Part shown: piece after piece, positions 1 through 7,556 of the stretch
How the letters are laid out: the number at the start of each line of letters is the position of its first letter
Numbering within the stretch: the first letter of the stretch is position 1
Origin: Paracoccaceae bacterium
GTDB lineage: Bacteria; Pseudomonadota; Alphaproteobacteria; Rhodobacterales; Rhodobacteraceae
Reading direction: 5' to 3'
Length of the DNA stretch: 64,000 bases
NCBI GenBank assembly: GCA_029938175.1
Contig: JAPYON010000001.1
Location: 1-64,000 of the forward strand
Program-made: the position numbers and the translations under genes
Notes under the pieces: generated by a model
The model's input: only the letters and a program-made list of their open reading frames with translations
The model's database searches: none
Told to the model about the DNA's origin: nothing

Positions 1-273
1 GTTTTTGTCCAATAGCCCGCGACGCTGAGCAGCAGCGATACAGATCACGAGATCTAGATCATGTTCTTTGCCCAGTGCAGTCCACTGTTCCTGAATCTGG
101 CGATCATCCTGTGGCGGGACCGAAAGGCGTGTGCCCACGTTAACCCCGTCATGATAGAAGAACACTCGCGATACCTCATGGCCTTTGGCCAATGCAGCTT
201 TTACAAAGTTATAAGCTGAATCAGACGCTTGGTGCTGATACGGCCCTTCTGAAACTACGATTCCGAATTTCAC
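1..273 (-). CDS. dsrE: DsrE, sulfur-transfer subunit (3' end cut by window edge)
   Basis: I translated this reading frame by hand; it begins at a GTG (273) preceded by an AAGGGG ribosome binding site and reads VKFGIVVSEGPYQH. It runs off the left edge after 91 codons. The stretch LVICIAAAQRRGLL carries the single conserved cysteine that in DsrE of the DsrEFH hexamer accepts and hands on sulfur in the cytoplasm. DsrEFH is established as a marker of the oxidative Dsr pathway and is absent from sulfate reducers, so this gene sets the direction of the pathway. It follows dsrB by 13 bp in the same operon. Sure of family; dsrF, dsrH and dsrC are expected just outside the window but are not seen. 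Confidence 0.88.
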   Translation of the reverse strand, partial: MKFGIVVSEGPYQHQASDSAYNFVKAALAKGHEVSRVFFYHDGVNVGTRLSVPPQDDRQIQEQWTALGKEHDLDLVICIAAAQRRGLLDKN

Positions 274-286
274 GTCAATTCACCCC

Positions 287-1369
287 TTAGAAGTGTACGT
301 GGGCCGAAGCGTTCATCGTTTTACGAGAACCGGTCCATGTATCAATGTGGTGCTTAGTAAACGCGAGGTCAGTCATTTCGAAGAAACGGCTCCAGCCGAT
401 ACGTTCTATCCATTCACCTACACGCTCCCAATGCTTGGCGTCGGCTTTGTAGGCGTCCAGAATCTTGCGAACCACTTCGCGAACTTCCGGCCAATGTGGC
501 GGGTTGTTTGGAAGGTTAGCCACTGCAAGTTTGTGGAATGTAGGCTTGGAGCGCGCGTTCGAGTGCTTACCACCAACCCAGATAGCAATTTTCGTGCTTT
601 CTGCGGAGTTGATCTGCATAGGTGGGCATGGAGGGTAACAAGCACCGCAACATACACATTTCTTCTCGTCGATTTCCAGCGAAGGCTTGCCGTTAACCAT
701 AGCTGGGCGAATAGCTGCAACCGGGCAACGCGCAACAACTGCTGGACGTTCACATACGTTACCAACCAGATCGTGGTTGATTTTAGGTGGTTTGGTGTAC
801 TGCACGTTGATCGCAATATCGCCCTGACCACCACAGTTGATCTGACAGCAAGAGGTCGTGATACGAACACGGTTTGGCATCAGTTCAGTTGTGAAGTCTT
901 CATAAAGATCGTCCATCAGGCCTTTTACAACGCCGGACGCATCAGTGCCCGGAATATCGCAGTGCAACCAGCCCTGCGTATGCGAAATCATGGAAACCGA
1001 ACCGCCTGTGCCGCCAACTGGAAAGCCAGCTTCAGTCAAAGCGTCAACCAATGGCTGAACTTTGGCGTGATCGGATACCATATATTCGATGTTCGAACGT
1101 GTTGTAAAACGGATGAAGCCATCTGCGAATTCGTCACCCAGGTCACAGAGTTTACGAATTGTGTAAACATCCATCTGACGCTGTGTACCAGCGCGCACAG
1201 TGAAAAGGTCAGCGCCGGATTTCGACACGTGATGCAGAACACCGGGTTTCAGGCGTTCATGCCAATCCCAAGTGCCATAATTCTCGATGCTTGTCGGGTG
1301 CATGTACTGGAACGGGTCCGGTACACCAACCTCGTCAGGCATGCGTGGCTTTGCGCTCATTTCGTTCAT
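287..1369 (-). CDS. dsrB: Dissimilatory sulfite reductase beta subunit DsrB
   Basis: Beta subunit of the cytoplasmic siroheme sulfite reductase, 360 aa, the usual length. Cysteines at about 137, 174, 175 and 179 (TTSCCQINCGGQGD) lie in the siroheme/iron-sulfur region. A ferredoxin-type domain follows with C238, C241, C244 and C248 (CVCCGACYPPC), preceded by ARCPVAAIRP. The start has a clear GGAGGAATAAA ribosome site. It sits 63 bp after dsrA and just before dsrE. In sulfur oxidisers the enzyme is thought to run in reverse, releasing sulfite from sulfur delivered by DsrC. The reverse direction is inferred from dsrE, not from this subunit alone. Confidence 0.96.
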   Translation of the reverse strand: MNEMSAKPRMPDEVGVPDPFQYMHPTSIENYGTWDWHERLKPGVLHHVSKSGADLFTVRAGTQRQMDVYTIRKLCDLGDEFADGFIRFTTRSNIEYMVSDHAKVQPLVDALTEAGFPVGGTGGSVSMISHTQGWLHCDIPGTDASGVVKGLMDDLYEDFTTELMPNRVRITTSCCQINCGGQGDIAINVQYTKPPKINHDLVGNVCERPAVVARCPVAAIRPAMVNGKPSLEIDEKKCVCCGACYPPCPPMQINSAESTKIAIWVGGKHSNARSKPTFHKLAVANLPNNPPHWPEVREVVRKILDAYKADAKHWERVGEWIERIGWSRFFEMTDLAFTKHHIDTWTGSRKTMNASAHVHF

Positions 1370-1432
1370 TTTTATTCCTCCATTCCTGCAAGTGAGCAGG
1401 AAAATAAAATTAGATTAGGGCGAATTGCAGAC

Positions 1433-2725
1433 TTAGTCGTCGGCAGCCACAGTCATGCCAGCGTCGAGAGCCTTCTTCTCGAAATACTTCGCGGCTTCGA
1501 TATCGAAATCGTCTGTCCGTATGTAGCTGGAAGTTGTTGGGTGGTTAACCATGTTCGGATCAGCCACAATATCCAGTGCGTCAAGGAATGCAGGAACACC
1601 GATACGGTCGATACACTCACCGATACGCTCGTGCTCTAGGGCGTTGTCAGCGAAGAACTCCATAACTTCCTCAGCGAAATCTTCGAGCTTTTCGAAGTCT
1701 TCGTCTGTTTCCAACTTCATGAATGGGACAACCATTGTGCCCATCAAATCGCCAACTTTAAGCGAGCGCTTACCACCGATCATGATGGACGCACCGCGAT
1801 CATTACCCGGGCTAAGTGCCTTGGTCATAACATTGATACAGTGCATGCAGCGTACACAAGACTTGTTGTCGATTTCCATAGTGTCATCGTCGTTCAAGGA
1901 GATCGCACGGGTTGGGCACATGGAAACAACGGTGTCGATTGTGTATTTACGACCTTTTTCCTTGATGTGCGCCTTAACCATGTCCTGCTTGATAACGATG
2001 TCATCGCGCCAAGTACCGATTACCGCAAAGTCAGCACGGTGGATCGCGTTCACGCAGTCATTACCACAACCGGAAAACTTGAATTTGAACTTATAGGGCA
2101 TCGCAGGACGGTGCATCTCGTCCAAAAGACGATTGATGACGCCGCGGTGGGCTTTAACTCCGTCAAAACAAGACTGCTCGCAACGCGCGTGACCAACACA
2201 GGACATAGCAGTACGAAGTGCTGGACCAGCACCACCAAGATCGAAGCCTAGCTCATTGAATGCATCAAACGCTGGCTGCGCGTTTTCCGATGTGCACCCC
2301 TGGAACATGATGTCGCCGGACTGACCGTGAAAAGCGATAAGGCCCGAGCCATGCTCCTCCCAAACATCACAAAGCTGACGCAGAATGTCTGTTGTATAGT
2401 GGTTACCCGCTGGCGGCATAACGCGCAGCGTGTGGAATTCTTTGGAAGCAGGATAGTCGCCAGAAACCTCGGAGAAACGAGGAATGATGCCGCCTCCATA
2501 ACCGAAAACAGAGAGCGTGCCACCCTTCCAGAAGCCAAGACGCTCTTCATAACTATGGTTCAACTGACCCAGAAGGTCGTTCATCATTGGAGCGTATTGA
2601 GCGTCTTTCGTGTCGCGCAGACGTTTGATGCCCGTAACGAAGCTCGGCCACTTGCCGCCTTCAAGTTGATCGAGCATAGGTGTTTCGTGCTGCGGATTAG
2701 CCTTATTCTCGCTGGCATCTTTCAT
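1433..2725 (-). CDS. dsrA: Dissimilatory sulfite reductase alpha subunit DsrA
   Basis: Alpha subunit of the alpha2beta2 sulfite reductase, 430 aa. The siroheme-[4Fe-4S] ligand pattern is complete: C176-x5-C182 (SCVGHARC) and C220-x3-C224 (SGCGNDC). A ferredoxin domain with C270, C290, C293 and C296 follows. It is the first gene of a leftward dsrA-dsrB-dsrE operon, and its start is preceded by an AGGGAG site. The 231-bp gap to the divergent dioxygenase gene holds the promoter region for both directions. Known role: together with DsrB it interconverts sulfite and DsrC-bound sulfur. No frameshift or odd residue was seen, so the enzyme should be functional. Confidence 0.96.
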   Translation of the reverse strand: MKDASENKANPQHETPMLDQLEGGKWPSFVTGIKRLRDTKDAQYAPMMNDLLGQLNHSYEERLGFWKGGTLSVFGYGGGIIPRFSEVSGDYPASKEFHTLRVMPPAGNHYTTDILRQLCDVWEEHGSGLIAFHGQSGDIMFQGCTSENAQPAFDAFNELGFDLGGAGPALRTAMSCVGHARCEQSCFDGVKAHRGVINRLLDEMHRPAMPYKFKFKFSGCGNDCVNAIHRADFAVIGTWRDDIVIKQDMVKAHIKEKGRKYTIDTVVSMCPTRAISLNDDDTMEIDNKSCVRCMHCINVMTKALSPGNDRGASIMIGGKRSLKVGDLMGTMVVPFMKLETDEDFEKLEDFAEEVMEFFADNALEHERIGECIDRIGVPAFLDALDIVADPNMVNHPTTSSYIRTDDFDIEAAKYFEKKALDAGMTVAADD

Positions 2726-2899
2726 TCCGTATTTCTCCCTTTAATGCCCACTCTTATTTCAGATTAAGTATAGGCGATTTTGCTTTTAGGCCTTAATTTC
2801 TTCCCAAAGCATAAATTATTTGTAATGCTTCTATTACATTTATATATTAAGATACGCGAATGTAAAGAAGAACATGTCACCAATTTGGCGCCGGTTATC

Positions 2900-2941
2900 T
2901 TAGTATGCACTAAAGCTGGCATTTATTTAAGTGCATTAGTA
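2900..2941. promoter_or_regulatory. Palindromic operator candidate between dsrA and the dioxygenase operon
   Basis: Positions 2900-2913 read TTAGTATGCACTAA, a perfect 5-bp dyad (TTAGT/ACTAA) around ATGC. A related element, TAAGTGCATTAGT, lies at 2929-2941, so the core ATGCACT is repeated in inverse orientation about 20 bp away. The pair sits just upstream of the dioxygenase start and within the shared control region of the divergent dsrA operon. It could be a dimeric regulator site or a hairpin in the leader. The regulator is unknown. Confidence 0.4.
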
Positions 2942-2956
2942 TTTGGAATAAATGTA

Positions 2957-3868
2957 ATGGAAAAAATAGCTGAACTTACGACGGATTCTCCGTTTTATCT
3001 AGAAAATCACGCGGAATACGCAACTTGGCGTGAACAAAAGCTCTTGGCGGGCGGGCGGGCACTTGGGGCCGGTTTTGTCAAAATCTCTAACCAGTTGAAC
3101 CTGACTGATTCGGAAATATCGGAGATTCTGACGCGCGTGAGGGATACAAATATGGCCCTTTATGCGACCCCCGCTGAATCTGACGATTCTATTCTGCGTA
3201 AAAATTTGCGCTCGATGGCCGAAAAGCTTGGTATGGGCGAGCCAGAAGGCCACCGCTCGAAGGGCAAAAAAGCGATCGTTGCATTGACCGTTTCCAATCG
3301 CCCAAGTCAGCGCGGGTTCATTCCGTACTCCCGCAAAGCGCTGAATTGGCATACTGACGGATATTACAACGCCCCTGACAACCAAATCCGTGGCTTCATC
3401 CTGCATTGTGTTCAAGATGCGATGGCTGGTGGCGTTAACCAGCTTTTGGATAATGACATCGCCTATATCCGTCTGCGCGACGAAAACCCTGACTATATAG
3501 CTGCCCTTATGCATCCGCAGGCGATGACGATCCCCGAAACGTACGAGGAAGACGGGACATTGCGTCCGGCCTCGATCGGTCCGGTGTTCCATGTCGAGGG
3601 CGACGCCCTTATCATGCGCTACACCGCCCGCACCCGATCAATCAAGTGGCGCAATGATCCGGTGACACGTGACGCCGTGGCATTCTTGCAAAACCTGCTG
3701 ATGGTGGGCGATCCGTTAATGATCGAAGCCAAGCTGAAGCCCGGCCAAGGCGTTATCAACAACAACGCGCTACATAACCGCACCGCTTTTGATCCGTCAG
3801 AGGTTGGAAACCATAGCCGCCGCATTATGTATCGCGTAAGGTTTAACAGCAGAATTGGGAGTAAATAA
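2957..3868 (+). CDS. TauD/TfdA-family Fe(II)/2-oxoglutarate dioxygenase of unknown substrate
   Basis: 303 aa from the ATG at 2957, chosen because GGAAT lies about 9 bases upstream and homology-like sequence starts there; an open frame continues upstream but looks non-coding. The metal-binding facial triad is intact: H132 and D134 in NWHTDGYY, and H273 in LHNRTAF. Arginines near 288-292 fit the 2-oxoglutarate carboxylate site. Family members hydroxylate taurine, alkylsulfonates, herbicides or other small molecules; I cannot assign the substrate. Its stop codon abuts the ATG of the next small gene, and the operon ends in cysG and diverges from dsrAB, which suggests a link to sulfur compound processing (inference). 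Confidence 0.8.
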   Translation: MEKIAELTTDSPFYLENHAEYATWREQKLLAGGRALGAGFVKISNQLNLTDSEISEILTRVRDTNMALYATPAESDDSILRKNLRSMAEKLGMGEPEGHRSKGKKAIVALTVSNRPSQRGFIPYSRKALNWHTDGYYNAPDNQIRGFILHCVQDAMAGGVNQLLDNDIAYIRLRDENPDYIAALMHPQAMTIPETYEEDGTLRPASIGPVFHVEGDALIMRYTARTRSIKWRNDPVTRDAVAFLQNLLMVGDPLMIEAKLKPGQGVINNNALHNRTAFDPSEVGNHSRRIMYRVRFNSRIGSK

Positions 3869-4069
3869 ATGGCAAAGCTATCAGATCTAATCATCGGCCA
3901 CCACGAAGTGGACAGTTTCGCACAACTAGAGCGCCTCGTGGCGCATGCTGGCGAATCCGGTGTGATATTCATGGAATATGACGTGAAGCCCGACTACCGC
4001 GATACGCCCAAGAAGTGGGAATGGCGGTTAGAGGCCGTGTTTACCCGGGGTCTACGCTATGACAAATGA
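3869..4069 (+). CDS. Small unknown protein (66 aa) in the dioxygenase-cysG operon
   Basis: I do not recognise this family. The ATG begins directly after the dioxygenase TAA, with no gap, and the last 11 bases overlap the next gene, so translation is almost certainly coupled. The protein is soluble, rich in charged residues, and has a W-E-W motif and a conserved-looking segment VIFMEYDVKPDYRD. It has no cysteine and no membrane segment. The tight placement between an oxygenase and siroheme synthase argues that it is a real gene, perhaps an accessory or regulatory subunit. That role is inference only. Confidence 0.65.
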   Translation: MAKLSDLIIGHHEVDSFAQLERLVAHAGESGVIFMEYDVKPDYRDTPKKWEWRLEAVFTRGLRYDK

Positions 4070-4271
4070 AGAAGAGGCGATCCTACTAAAGGAATTCGAA
4101 CTGCCGTTCCTGAAAACCGCGGCATTAAAGGACGTGACGCTGTTCGGCGGCATGAAAGTGTTGCGCATGACATTTCGGGAACGTAAACGGTTCACGACAA
4201 TCGACCTCGATCCGAATACCGCAAAAGAGTTCGCAGGATCGCTGCTCGCTTGGGCTGAAGAAAACAAATAG
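4059..4271 (+). CDS. Small unknown protein (70 aa) in the dioxygenase-cysG operon
   Basis: Starts inside the previous gene (11-base overlap, ATGACAAATGAA) and ends 8 bases before cysG. The sequence opens with an acidic stretch (MTNEEEAILLKEFELPF), contains VTLFGGMKVLRMTFRERKRF and ends in an amphipathic helix (AKEFAGSLLAWAEEN). No cysteines or transmembrane segments are present. I cannot name a domain. Its four-gene coupling with the dioxygenase, the 66-aa protein and CysG is the main evidence that it is expressed and functionally linked to them. Confidence 0.65.
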   Translation: MTNEEEAILLKEFELPFLKTAALKDVTLFGGMKVLRMTFRERKRFTTIDLDPNTAKEFAGSLLAWAEENK

Positions 4272-4279
4272 GGCGGTAC

Positions 4280-5719
4280 ATGGACCATCTTCCAATATTC
4301 CTTGATGTAAAAGACAAAAAAGTTATCGTTGACGGTGGTGGCACTTTGGCCGCGCGCCGCGTCGAACGTGCGCTTGATGCCGGCGCATTGGTCCATGTCT
4401 ATGCCGCAGAACTCGGTGGTGAATTTCGCGAGCTGCAAAACCATCCCTCGCTCACACATCACACCGCGGCGCCCCAACTGCCCGATTTCGCCGGTGCCAC
4501 AGTTGCCTACGGCGCGACCGAGGACGCCGACCGCGACCGTGCGCTTTACGACATGGCCAACCACCACCACGCGCTGGCCAACGTCGCCGATGTGACGGAA
4601 TACTGCGATTTCATAACGCCTTCGATCATCGACCGCTCACCTTTGGTTATCGCGATTTCATCAGGCGGGGCCGCTCCGATCATCGCACGCATACTACGTG
4701 CTCGAATCGAGGCAATCCTACCCGCAGCATATGGCAAACTAGCCGCGTTTTCCGGTCGCTTGCGTGAACGGGTAATGGCCAAATTGAAAGCGCCCGAGTC
4801 CCGACGGTTGTTCTGGGAAAATACCATCGACGGGCCTGTCGCCGACATGTTTTTAGCAGGTGACGCGAAGGCCGCAAAAAAACAGTTCCTCAAAGAATTG
4901 GACGCCACGGCGCTTGGCCAAGACATTTCCAAAGTCGGTGAGGTTTACCTTGTCGGCGCAGGCCCCGGTGATCCAGACCTGCTAACCTTCCGCGCCCTGC
5001 ACCTGATGCAGCGCGCCGATGTTGTCCTTTATGACAGACTTATTGGTGACGGCATCATCAATCTAGTCCGCCGCGACGCTGAACGCATTTTTGTTGGCAA
5101 AAGTCCGAACGACCACACGATGGACCAGCAAGACATAAGCGAATTAATGGTAAAACTAGCCAAAGATGGCAAACGCGTGTTGCGCCTAAAGGGTGGCGAT
5201 CCTTTCATTTTCGGTCGTGGAGGCGAAGAGCTGGAAACATTGGCCGCCGCCAACGTCCCTTTCCAAGTGATTCCCGGTATTACTGCAGCATCCGGTTGCG
5301 CCTCTTATGCCGGCATCCCACTTACGCACCGCGACCACGCCCAATCCTGCGTTTTCGTTACGGCACACGGAAAAGATGGCGTGCTGTCACTGGACTGGGA
5401 GACAATGGCGCGGCCGGGCCAAACGGTTGCAATCTACATGGGCCGCTCGTCGTTGGATTTCCTGATGGAAGAATTCATCCGCCGCGGCGTAGATCCCAAC
5501 ACTCCCGCCGCAATCGTGGACAACGGAACCCGCCCGAACCAGCAGGTCATCAAAGGGAACCTATCGAACCTTTATGAACGCGCCGAAGCCGCCAGTCTGC
5601 CCGGTCCGGCGTTGGTGATTATCGGTTCCGTTGTTGAACTGAGAGATCGGTTGAACTGGTACAAAAACTACGCGGCCGATCAGCACTCAATGAGCTTAAC
5701 CGCAAGAACAAAACTGTAA
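4280..5719 (+). CDS. cysG: Siroheme synthase CysG (trifunctional)
   Basis: 479 aa fusion. The N-terminal half is the precorrin-2 dehydrogenase/sirohydrochlorin ferrochelatase: an NAD-binding glycine loop (VDGGGTLAARR) near residue 20, then the TPSIIDRSPLVIAISSGG signature. The C-terminal half is uroporphyrinogen-III C-methyltransferase, with YLVGAGPGDPDLLT, GGDPFIFGRGGEE and IPGITAASGCASYAGIP. Together these turn uroporphyrinogen III into siroheme, the cofactor of DsrAB. The position next to dsrAB and in an operon with the dioxygenase makes a dedicated supply role likely. A GGGCGG-like site precedes the ATG. Confidence 0.93.
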   Translation: MDHLPIFLDVKDKKVIVDGGGTLAARRVERALDAGALVHVYAAELGGEFRELQNHPSLTHHTAAPQLPDFAGATVAYGATEDADRDRALYDMANHHHALANVADVTEYCDFITPSIIDRSPLVIAISSGGAAPIIARILRARIEAILPAAYGKLAAFSGRLRERVMAKLKAPESRRLFWENTIDGPVADMFLAGDAKAAKKQFLKELDATALGQDISKVGEVYLVGAGPGDPDLLTFRALHLMQRADVVLYDRLIGDGIINLVRRDAERIFVGKSPNDHTMDQQDISELMVKLAKDGKRVLRLKGGDPFIFGRGGEELETLAAANVPFQVIPGITAASGCASYAGIPLTHRDHAQSCVFVTAHGKDGVLSLDWETMARPGQTVAIYMGRSSLDFLMEEFIRRGVDPNTPAAIVDNGTRPNQQVIKGNLSNLYERAEAASLPGPALVIIGSVVELRDRLNWYKNYAADQHSMSLTARTKL

Positions 5720-5767
5720 TTGCACCCCCGCCTTCACTGTTTATTAATCAGTTTCAGGAATAGCGCG

Positions 5768-6400
5768 TCAAGCCGCATGCACATGCACTGCCCGCTTTTC
5801 CGCCAGCGCCTGCCGTACGATTTGCGTAGCACTATTCAAGAACAGTCCCGCCATTACGCCCGCTACGATCAAATCAGGCCAACCGCTTGCCGTACCCCAA
5901 ACCCCCAGCGCGGCGAACATAACGGCCACATTCCCAATCGCATCATTGCGCGAACGCAGCCAAACCGAGCGGACATTTGCGTCTCCGTCCTTATATTTCA
6001 TCAACAATAGCACCGAGACCACATTCGCCATCAGCGCCATAAAACCAACCAATCCCATTATGTGGGCCTCTGGTACACCCATAAAAAACACGTTCCAGAT
6101 GGTCGAGCCGGCAACCCAAAGCCCCATCGCGAATAAAGTGAACGCCTTGAATAGCGCCGCATTAGTCCGAACCGCAATGCTGGCACCGATAGCCGCCAGT
6201 GAGATCCCGTAAGTCATTGCGTCGCCGAGAAAATCCAGCGCGTCGGCCTGCAATGCCCTGGACCCCGCCAGTTTTCCAGCCGCCATCTCGGTAAAAAACA
6301 TCCCTGCGTTCACCGCAATAACCGCCCACAGAATTCGCTTATATTGCGCCGATATCCCATCAAAAGTTTTCTGCGGGCCAGAACAACCACATTCCGACAT
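5768..6400 (-). CDS. Cation diffusion facilitator-type metal exporter
   Basis: 210 aa from the ATG at 6400, chosen over an upstream start because AAAGGGAAAG precedes it. The N-terminus has a metal-binding look (MSECGCSG). Several hydrophobic segments follow, and motif ALDFLGDAMTYG resembles the HxxxD-type metal site of CDF transporters, with a second site near RSRNDAIGN. It ends in AVHVHAA. It lacks a long C-terminal cytoplasmic domain. It diverges from a MerR-type regulator across a typical metal-responsive promoter, so it probably exports Zn, Cd, Co or similar. The exact metal is unknown. Confidence 0.78.
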   Translation of the reverse strand: MSECGCSGPQKTFDGISAQYKRILWAVIAVNAGMFFTEMAAGKLAGSRALQADALDFLGDAMTYGISLAAIGASIAVRTNAALFKAFTLFAMGLWVAGSTIWNVFFMGVPEAHIMGLVGFMALMANVVSVLLLMKYKDGDANVRSVWLRSRNDAIGNVAVMFAALGVWGTASGWPDLIVAGVMAGLFLNSATQIVRQALAEKRAVHVHAA

Positions 6401-6431
6401 GTTTCTTTCCCTTTTATTAATTCTTAAAACC

Positions 6432-6462
6432 AATATAATCCCTCTAGTCACTAGAGCTTCAA
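6432..6462 (-). promoter_or_regulatory. MerR-type promoter/operator of the metal exporter
   Basis: On the minus strand a -35 TTGAAG (6457-6462) and -10 TATATT (6432-6437) are separated by 19 bp. The spacer contains the perfect dyad CTCTAGTcACTAGAG (6442-6456 on the plus strand). A 19-20 bp spacer with a central CTCTAG..CTAGAG dyad is the known hallmark of CueR/ZntR/CadR-regulated promoters, which the activator untwists when metal is bound. Confidence 0.85.
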
Positions 6463-6469
6463 GAGGCTT

Positions 6470-6844
6470 ATGCAAATGTTATCGATCGGCGAGTTATCCC
6501 GAAAAACCGGCGTTAAGATTCCGACTATCCGGTATTATGAACAGATGGGTCTGGTCGATGCGCCAGAGCGCTCGGCGGGAAATCAGCGGCGGTATTCCAC
6601 CCGCGAACTGGAACGGCTGACCTTCATCAAACATGCTCGCGACCTTGGCCTGAAAATCGACGCTATCAAGGAGCTGCTCGAACTTTCGGCCCACCCAAAA
6701 CAGCCGTGTGCAAACGCCAACCGTATCGCCGCGACACACCTCGGCGCGATTAAGGCGCAAATCGCGCAGTTACAACGGCTGGAATCCGAACTTGAGCGCA
6801 TCACTTCGGGTTGCAAAACGATACAATCGAGTGTTGCTATGTAA
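6470..6844 (+). CDS. MerR-family metal-responsive regulator
   Basis: 124 aa. The N-terminal winged helix-turn-helix is typical (LSIGELSRKTGVKIPTIRYYE), followed by a helical dimerisation region. Cysteines C80 and C115 sit where ZntR/CadR/PbrR-type sensors bind divalent metals. It is divergent from the CDF exporter, with its own start only 13 bp from the operator dyad, so it likely controls both genes. Family assignment is firm; the metal (Zn, Cd, Pb or Co) is not determined. Confidence 0.88.
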   Translation: MQMLSIGELSRKTGVKIPTIRYYEQMGLVDAPERSAGNQRRYSTRELERLTFIKHARDLGLKIDAIKELLELSAHPKQPCANANRIAATHLGAIKAQIAQLQRLESELERITSGCKTIQSSVAM

Positions 6845-6884
6845 TCGAGGCTCTATACAACCACACGCTATGCGAGGGTAAACA

Positions 6885-7556
6885 TTAGAGCGTTATTGTC
6901 TTTTCGTTAACAGCCGCCAGAAAGCCCGCCAAATCTGCAAATGTACTGAAGCGGGTTGTATGGGCGATCTCGCTAACGGGGCTTTTCCGATAGCCATTTG
7001 TAAATAACGAAAATCGGATACCTGCTGCAACGGCCGTCTCGGAATCAACCTCGCTATCGCCGACATACCAGACGTCATCGCAACCCAACTGCTTGGCGCA
7101 GTCTTGCAACATCGCCGGTTCGGGTTTGCGCGTCGGCAGGCTGTCTCCGCCAACTACCGCATTGAAATATTGGGAGATATTTAATCCATCGAGGACCTGC
7201 AACGTGATCCCGTGGACCTTGTTTGTGCAGACACCCATCCTATATCCGCGCCGTTGTAACATATCCAGTGCGTCGCGGACACCCGGATACAGCACTGTAA
7301 GCGCAACTACGTTGGCGGAGTACAGCTTCTCGAACGCTTCGGTCATTTCAGCATGGCGTTTTTCGGTAAATTCGATATCCGAGTGAGCCATAACGCGTTT
7401 CACCAGCATCGGCACTCCATTCCCGATGAACGAGCGGATTACCTCAAGCGAAATCGGCGGACACCCCATTGAACGGAGCAAAGCATTCGCGGCCGCCCGC
7501 AGATCTGGTGCGGAATCGCAAAGTGTTCCATCAAGGTCGAAAATTACGGCACGCAT
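6885..7556 (-). CDS. cbbZ: Phosphoglycolate phosphatase (CbbZ/Gph)
   Basis: 223 aa HAD-family hydrolase. Motif I is FDLDGTLCDSAPD, motif II VCTNK, and the end motif is YVGDSEVDSETAVAAG. It removes phosphate from 2-phosphoglycolate, the toxic product of RubisCO oxygenation. The ATG at 7556 is preferred to one five codons upstream: GGAAGG precedes it and it overlaps the redoxin stop as TAATG. It is the last gene of the leftward cbb operon; the convergent merR gene follows. The CbbZ name rests on operon position as well as sequence. Confidence 0.88.
   Translation of the reverse strand: MRAVIFDLDGTLCDSAPDLRAAANALLRSMGCPPISLEVIRSFIGNGVPMLVKRVMAHSDIEFTEKRHAEMTEAFEKLYSANVVALTVLYPGVRDALDMLQRRGYRMGVCTNKVHGITLQVLDGLNISQYFNAVVGGDSLPTRKPEPAMLQDCAKQLGCDDVWYVGDSEVDSETAVAAGIRFSLFTNGYRKSPVSEIAHTTRFSTFADLAGFLAAVNEKTITL

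Noticed and set aside
293-1639. 448-codon open frame on the plus strand
   Set aside because: It lies antisense to dsrB and dsrA, both unmistakable; composition and lack of any recognisable domain mark it as a shadow frame.
2780-2956. 59-codon N-terminal extension of the dioxygenase
   Set aside because: AT-rich, contains the operator-like palindromes, and a proper start with ribosome site exists at 2957.
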